Below are positions 59,543-64,000 of a stretch of 64,000 nt of DNA, piece by piece. The stretch lies in contig JAFYOR010000028.1 in NCBI GenBank assembly GCA_017547805.1, positions 102,789 to 166,788 on the forward strand, given 5' to 3'. The translations under genes were made by a program, and so were the position numbers. Every line of letters begins with the position of its first letter. Position 1 is the first letter of the stretch. Below the pieces are notes generated by a model, which saw only the letters and a list, made by a program, of their open reading frames with translations, made no database searches and was not told the DNA's origin. This DNA comes from Clostridia bacterium. GTDB lineage: Bacteria > Bacillota > Clostridia > Christensenellales > Aristaeellaceae.

Positions 59543-60937
59543 ATGCTGAATTATCAGGTCAAAATCGGTCTTGCGCCGATGCGCCGCGACGTCACCCCGC
59601 GTCCCGGTATCTTCAACTGGGAAAAGGCTGAAGAGCGCGGTCACCGCATCGTCAAGTTCATCAAGGAAAACTTCACCACCGACAAGGTGACGTTCGTCGA
59701 TCTTGAAGGCATCAACCCGGTGAATGTCATGTACTGCGAAGCGGATGTTCCGAAGGTTGTTGAAAAGTTCAAGGCTGAAAAGGTCGATGCCGTGCTGGTC
59801 ATCAACTGCAACTTCGGCAACGAAGAAATCTGCGCGATGGTCGGCCGCGAGCTTGGCAAGCCGCTGTGCATCTGGGCTCCGATCGATGACAGCTTCCTGC
59901 CGGACGGCACCCGCTACACCGACAGCCAGTGCGGCATCTTCGGCGTCAGCCGTCAGCTGCAGCGCATGCATGTGCCCTTCTCCTTCATCAAGACCTGCGC
60001 CGTTGAGGACGAAGCCTTCGCCGAGGGGCTCAAGAAGTTCATCTCCGTCTCCTGCATGGTCAAGAATTTCCGCGGCATGCGCATCGCGCAGGTCGGCATG
60101 CGCCCGAAGCCCTTCTGCTCCGTCATCTTCAACGAGGGCGAGCTGATGGAGAAGTTCGGACTGCAGGTCGTTCCGGTGAACCTCGCTGTGGTCATCGACA
60201 AGTACAACAAGATCCTCGCGGAAAACGACGCGGAACTGGAAGAGGGCGCAAAGCTCCTCCTCTCCCGCTACGAAATGGACGACCTGACCCCGCCGCTGCT
60301 TAAGAAGGTTTACGCGTTCGTGCTGCTGTACCAGTGGGTGTTTGAAACCTACAACGTGCAGGCCGTGTCCGCCGAGTGCTGGACCGCCATGCAGCTGGGC
60401 GTCGGCGCCATGCCGTGCACCGCGTACAGCGTTCTGGCCGACATGGGCTACATCATCTCTTGCGAAAGCGACCTGCACGGCGCGATCACCATGGCGATGC
60501 TCTCCTGTGCGACGCTGGGCGAGAAGATCCCGTTCTTTGGCGAGTTCACCGTCCGCCATCCGGACGATCCCAACGGCGAGCTGCTGTGGCACTGCGGACC
60601 GTTCGCCTATTCCCTCAAGAAGGAAGGCGTTCCCTGCAAGAACGTCAACATGCGCCAGTGGTTCCAGGTCAAGGACGGCGAGTATACCGTCGCCCGCATG
60701 GATCAGGACAACGGCAAGTATACCCTGCTCTCCGGCACCTGCGAAACGATGGACGGCCCGTACACCTTCGGCACCTATCTGTGGGCGAAGTTTAACAATC
60801 TGGACGCCTGGGAGCGCAAGCTCGTTGAAGGTCCGTACATCCACCATATGGCCGAAATCGAAGGCGATGTGACCGAGGAACTCAAGGAGTTCACCAAGTA
60901 CGTTCCCTTCCTCACCATTGATACTGTTGAGGCGTAA
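59543..60937 (+). CDS. L-fucose/L-arabinose isomerase-like protein
   Basis: A 464-residue protein with the fucose-isomerase fold: an N-terminal alpha/beta half (VTFVDLEGINPVN..., AVLVINCNFGNEEICAMVG near 85-105) and a C-half with AVSAECWTAMQLGVGAMPCTAYSVLADMG (about 273-301; conserved Glu) and LLWHCGPFAYSL (conserved His). It probably interconverts an aldose and a ketose or a derivative. First gene of the operon with AGGAGG-like TGGAGG nine bases before ATG. Followed by aldolase, kinase and an FAD dehydrogenase, so it starts a sugar or sugar-acid pathway whose substrate I cannot name. Confidence 0.85.
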   Translation: MLNYQVKIGLAPMRRDVTPRPGIFNWEKAEERGHRIVKFIKENFTTDKVTFVDLEGINPVNVMYCEADVPKVVEKFKAEKVDAVLVINCNFGNEEICAMVGRELGKPLCIWAPIDDSFLPDGTRYTDSQCGIFGVSRQLQRMHVPFSFIKTCAVEDEAFAEGLKKFISVSCMVKNFRGMRIAQVGMRPKPFCSVIFNEGELMEKFGLQVVPVNLAVVIDKYNKILAENDAELEEGAKLLLSRYEMDDLTPPLLKKVYAFVLLYQWVFETYNVQAVSAECWTAMQLGVGAMPCTAYSVLADMGYIISCESDLHGAITMAMLSCATLGEKIPFFGEFTVRHPDDPNGELLWHCGPFAYSLKKEGVPCKNVNMRQWFQVKDGEYTVARMDQDNGKYTLLSGTCETMDGPYTFGTYLWAKFNNLDAWERKLVEGPYIHHMAEIEGDVTEELKEFTKYVPFLTIDTVEA

Positions 60938-60970
60938 TGCCGCGGCTGATTTGAAAGGAGAACCATTCCC

Positions 60971-61810
60971 ATGCTGACCACCATGAAAGAGCTTTTCGCC
61001 ATTGCCGAAAAGCGCAACTGCGCCATCCCCGCCTTCAACGTCTACAACGGCGAAACCGCCATGGGTATCTTCAAGGCTGCCGAAGAAGCTGACGCCTGCA
61101 TCATCGTGCAGATGTACAGCCGTCTGTTCATGAGCGAAGACAAGGAAGCGGAGTTCATCGCGCCCACGATCGTTGAGGCCGCGCACCGCTCCAAGTGCAA
61201 GATCGCGTTCCATCTGGATCACGGTTCCTGCGACGAGGCTGTCTTCCGCGCGATCAAGTACGGCTGCTCCTCCGTCATGCGTGACGCGAGCGCACTCCCG
61301 TTTGAAGAAAACGTCGCCGTGATCAAGAACATCACCCGCTTTGCTCACGATCTGGGCATCGATGTGGAGGCGGAGCTCGGTCATATCGGCTTTGCCAAGG
61401 ACGGCGTCACGACCGACTACACCAAGGTTGACGAGGCTGTCAGGTTCTGCGAGGAGACCGGCGTTGACGCGCTGGCTGTCGCTGTCGGCACCGCCCACGG
61501 CCACTACAAGCAGGCGCCGGTGCTGGCGATCGACCGCATCCGTGAGCTGCACGACGCCATCCCGGCTGCGCTCGTTCTGCACGGCGGCTCCGGCGTGCCG
61601 GACGATCAGATCCGCGCGGCGGTCAAGGCCGGCATCCGCAAGATCAACTTCGGCACCGACGTGTGTCTGGCTTTCCTTGACGGCGTGCGCGAGGTGGATC
61701 CGTCCATCATCGGCGTGGATACCTTCATGAAGAAGCCGGTACAGTGCGTCAAGGAATTCGCGCTGGAGAAGATCCGCCTGCTCGACGCGGAGGGAACCAA
61801 CAATGATTAA
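60971..61810 (+). CDS. Class II fructose/tagatose-bisphosphate aldolase family protein
   Basis: A 279-residue zinc aldolase. CAIPAFNVYNGETAMGIFKAAEE (about 17-39), AFHLDHGSCDEAVFRAIKYGCSSVMRDAS (about 77-105, metal His and catalytic Asp), DVEAELGHIG, AVGTAHGHYK and VLHGGSGVPDDQIRAAVKAGIRKINFGTD (about 195-223) match GatY/KbaY/FbaA. It cleaves a ketose (bis)phosphate made by the isomerase and kinase of this operon. AAAGGAG lies before the ATG; its end overlaps the kinase start by eight bases. Confidence 0.93.
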   Translation: MLTTMKELFAIAEKRNCAIPAFNVYNGETAMGIFKAAEEADACIIVQMYSRLFMSEDKEAEFIAPTIVEAAHRSKCKIAFHLDHGSCDEAVFRAIKYGCSSVMRDASALPFEENVAVIKNITRFAHDLGIDVEAELGHIGFAKDGVTTDYTKVDEAVRFCEETGVDALAVAVGTAHGHYKQAPVLAIDRIRELHDAIPAALVLHGGSGVPDDQIRAAVKAGIRKINFGTDVCLAFLDGVREVDPSIIGVDTFMKKPVQCVKEFALEKIRLLDAEGTNND

Positions 61811-62720
61811 GACCGATATCATCGGCATCGGCTCTACGGTTTATGACACGCTGATGGTCATCGACCAGTATCCCACGGAGGACACCAAGCTGCGCGGCCT
61901 TGAAACCCGCATTCAGGGCGGCGGTCCCTGCGCCACGGCGCTGGTCGCCGCCTCCCGTCTGGGCGTCTCCGCGGCGTATATGGGAACCGTCGGCGACGAT
62001 GGCTTTGGCAAGTATATGATCGACGACCTGAACCGCTTCGGCGTGGACACCTCCCACGTACGCATGGAGCACGGCGCGATCTCCTTCCACTCCACCGTCC
62101 TGCTCAATCAGAGCACCGCAAGCCGTACCTGCATCTGGAACCCCGGCACCGTCAAGCCTCCCAAGCCCGAAGAGCTTGATGAAAACGCCATTCTCAGCGC
62201 CCGCGCGCTCCATCTGGACGGTCACATGCTCGACGCTGCCATCCACGCGGCGAAGCTGTGCAAGGAAGCCGGTATCCCGGTCTGCCACGACGCGGGCGGC
62301 GTCTATCCGGGCATTGAAAAGCTCCTCCCCCACGTCACCTACCTGATCCCGTCTGAAGAGTTCGCGCTGAAGATCACGGGCGAAGCGACTGCCGAAGCCG
62401 CCGCGCACAAGCTGATGTACCTGTATCAGCCTGAGGTGATCGTCGTCACGCAGGGCAGCAAGGGCGGCATCATTCTTGATAAGAACGGCATGCGCCGCTA
62501 CGACTGCTACAAGGTCGATGTCAAGGACTCCAATGGCTGCGGCGACACCTTCCACGGCGCATTCCTCGCCGGCATGCTCAAGGGACTGGGCGTTGACAAC
62601 GCCTGCAAGTACGCCAGCGCCGCCGCCGCAATCAAGTGCACCCGCCTTGGCGCACGCCTTGCCATGCCCGACGATGCGGAATGCCGCGCATTCCTCGCCG
62701 CGCGCGGCGTCACTCTGTAA
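61803..62720 (+). CDS. PfkB/ribokinase-family carbohydrate kinase
   Basis: A 305-residue kinase. The N-terminal GIGSTVYDTLMVIDQYP, the RIQGGGPCATALVAASRLGVSAAYMGTVGDDGFG block (about 37-70) and the catalytic VKDSNGCGDTFHGAFLAGML (about 240-259, GxGD anion hole with base Asp) are present. It probably phosphorylates the ketose before aldol cleavage. GGAGGG of the upstream gene's end serves as its ribosome site, and the eight-base overlap means translational coupling. Confidence 0.93.
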   Translation: MIKTDIIGIGSTVYDTLMVIDQYPTEDTKLRGLETRIQGGGPCATALVAASRLGVSAAYMGTVGDDGFGKYMIDDLNRFGVDTSHVRMEHGAISFHSTVLLNQSTASRTCIWNPGTVKPPKPEELDENAILSARALHLDGHMLDAAIHAAKLCKEAGIPVCHDAGGVYPGIEKLLPHVTYLIPSEEFALKITGEATAEAAAHKLMYLYQPEVIVVTQGSKGGIILDKNGMRRYDCYKVDVKDSNGCGDTFHGAFLAGMLKGLGVDNACKYASAAAAIKCTRLGARLAMPDDAECRAFLAARGVTL

Positions 62721-62753
62721 TTGATTTATTCAGAAAACGAAGGAGAGAATATC

Positions 62754-64000
62754 ATGGAACTCAAAGCATTTATGCCCGGCATGATCCTTGACGAGCTCGC
62801 GGATGCCGTAGGCGGATATGACCATGTGTCCATCGAAATGAGCGACCGCGCGACGTACGGCGTTGACTACTTCTGGGTCGGCCGCATGTGGCAGGACCGC
62901 GGACAGGTTCCGCCGATGCCGGACTGGATTGTTCGTCCGGGCAGCGCTGAGGAAGTCTCCAAAATCCTCAAGATCGCCAACTATTACAAGATTCCGGTTC
63001 ATATCTGGGGCGGCGGCTCCGGCTCTCAGGGCGGCGCCCTGCCGATGTCCGGCGGCATCCTCATGGACATGAAGCGCATGAGCAAGCTCATCGAAATCGA
63101 CACCGAAAGCCGCACCATCACCGCGGAAGCCGGCATGATCTTCCAGCAGCTGGAGTGGTACGCCAATGAGAAGGGCTTCTCCTGCCAGCATATCCCCTCC
63201 TGCCTGACCTGCGGCACCATCGGCGGCGCGCTCGGTCATCGCGGCATCGGCATCACCTCCACCAAGTACGGCAAGATCGACGATCAGTGCCTTTCTATGG
63301 AAGTCGTCCTGCCCAACGGCGACATCATCAACACCCTGCCGGTGCCCAAGCACGCGGCGGGCCCGGATCTCAACCAGATCTTCATCGGCTCCGAGGGTAC
63401 GCTGGGCGTCATCACCAAGGCGACCTTTAAGCTCTTTGAGCAGCCGGAAAGCCGTCAGTTCCGCGCGTTCTTCTTCCCGGATATGCACTCGGGCTACATG
63501 GCCGGCCGCGACATCATGCAGAAGGTCAAGCCGTCCATCATGCGCTTCTACGATGAAGCCGAGTCCGGCTCCATCATCAAGAAGATTCTGGGCGTCGAGC
63601 GCCCGGGCTGCTTCATGAACCTCGCTGTTGAAGGCATCAAGCGCATTGTCGACATCGAGATGGAGATCATCCTTGACTGCGTCAAGGCCTGGGGCGGCGA
63701 AGACCTGGGCAGCGACTACGGCGAGAAGTGGTTTGAGAACCGCATCACCTTCTTCTATCCGGGTCACATCATGGACATCCCGCAGATGTTCGGCACGATG
63801 GATACCGTCGCGACCTACGCCAACATCGAAAAGATCTACTGGGCGATGAAGAAGGCCATCTACGACAAGTACGGCGACAAGGTCCGCTACATCTCCCATT
63901 CCAGCCACTGGTATGAGTGGGGCTGCATGAACTACACCCGCTTCATCGTCGATCCGGCGAACGTTCCGCAGGATCCGGAGGAGGCCCGCCGCCTGCACAA
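62754..64000 (+). CDS. FAD-binding dehydrogenase, GlcD/D-lactate dehydrogenase-like (3' end outside the window)
   Basis: Open frame of 415 codons still running at the edge. A PCMH-type FAD-binding domain: DWIVRPGSAEEVSKILKIANYYKIPVHIWGGGSGSQGGALPMSGGILMDMKRM (segments within residues 62-115), CGTIGGALGHRGIGITSTKYG (about 158-178) and FIGSEGTLGVITKATFKLF (about 208-226) are classical for the GlcD/AKR/VAO flavoprotein family. It oxidises a 2-hydroxy acid or polyol to the keto form. AAGGAGAG lies ahead of the ATG, 33 bases after the kinase stop, so it belongs to the isomerase operon and may act on a sugar acid. Confidence 0.9.
   Translation, partial: MELKAFMPGMILDELADAVGGYDHVSIEMSDRATYGVDYFWVGRMWQDRGQVPPMPDWIVRPGSAEEVSKILKIANYYKIPVHIWGGGSGSQGGALPMSGGILMDMKRMSKLIEIDTESRTITAEAGMIFQQLEWYANEKGFSCQHIPSCLTCGTIGGALGHRGIGITSTKYGKIDDQCLSMEVVLPNGDIINTLPVPKHAAGPDLNQIFIGSEGTLGVITKATFKLFEQPESRQFRAFFFPDMHSGYMAGRDIMQKVKPSIMRFYDEAESGSIIKKILGVERPGCFMNLAVEGIKRIVDIEMEIILDCVKAWGGEDLGSDYGEKWFENRITFFYPGHIMDIPQMFGTMDTVATYANIEKIYWAMKKAIYDKYGDKVRYISHSSHWYEWGCMNYTRFIVDPANVPQDPEEARRLH

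Noticed and set aside
59507-61828. Long minus-strand open frame opposite isomerase and aldolase genes
   Set aside because: It crosses two well-defined plus-strand genes and their promoter; low-information Ala/Val/His/Arg composition marks a shadow. The similar frames at 4960-6681 (plus), 19654-21480 (minus) and 62730-63998 (minus) were rejected likewise.

Overview
The window comes from a GC-rich, endospore-forming member of the Bacillota, most likely an uncultured gut-type Clostridia. The evidence is a sporulation sigma factor (sigE) next to its processing protease gene (spoIIGA), a probable 5' fragment of dipicolinate synthase A at the left edge, a cysteine T-box leader, strong AGGAGG-type ribosome sites, consensus TTGACA/TATAAT promoters and LplB/YtcP-type ABC permeases. 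I see no phage, transposon, integrase, CRISPR or tRNA/rRNA genes.

Layout. 0-12.6 kb is housekeeping: dpaA (partial), mscL with an added zinc ribbon, scpB-scpA-M50 protease, sigE-spoIIGA, a T-box-controlled cysE-cysS operon, small membrane proteins, an orphan dnaK, and an ECF sigma factor with a probable membrane partner. 12.6-23.1 kb is an amino-sugar/cell-wall recycling block: GNAT-SCP2 protein, GlcNAc kinase-like BadF/BcrA protein, a three-gene sugar-type ABC importer, a serine beta-lactamase-like hydrolase, a double-SIS MurQ-like protein and a GH3 NagZ.

23.3-48.8 kb is the striking part. It is a run of ten same-strand genes, about 25.5 kb, with one good promoter in front (23164-23192) and a strong terminator behind (48789-48824). 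It encodes a secreted vWA protein with a membrane anchor and a Gly/Phe-rich cytosolic tail; two tubulin/FtsZ-like proteins, the second carrying six C-terminal zinc ribbons; a zinc-ribbon GTPase; two very large soluble proteins of unknown function; a small polytopic membrane protein; a second large single-pass ectodomain protein; a polytopic vWA protein; and a membrane-anchored transglutaminase-like protein. The layout suggests a GTP-dependent cytoskeletal or signalling assembly on the inner membrane face, coupled through Gly/Phe-rich cytosolic tails to adhesive (vWA, cadherin-like, transglutaminase) domains on the outside. I know of no experimentally described system with this composition.

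48.8-64 kb returns to cell-wall sugar metabolism. On the minus strand a four-gene unit encodes a MATE transporter, a GNAT protein, a PIG-L-type deacetylase and an exo-N-acetylmuramidase (NamZ/DUF1343). Divergently on the plus strand lie a dipeptide epimerase, a serine hydrolase, NagA and a ROK kinase. Then come a minus-strand RpiR regulator with a DUF89 phosphatase, and a divergent catabolic operon: fucose-isomerase-like protein, class II aldolase, PfkB kinase and an FAD-dependent dehydrogenase that runs off the window. NamZ, NagZ, the MurQ-like protein, the GlcNAc kinase, NagA and the dipeptide epimerase together cover most steps of peptidoglycan turnover on both sides of the tubulin/vWA operon.
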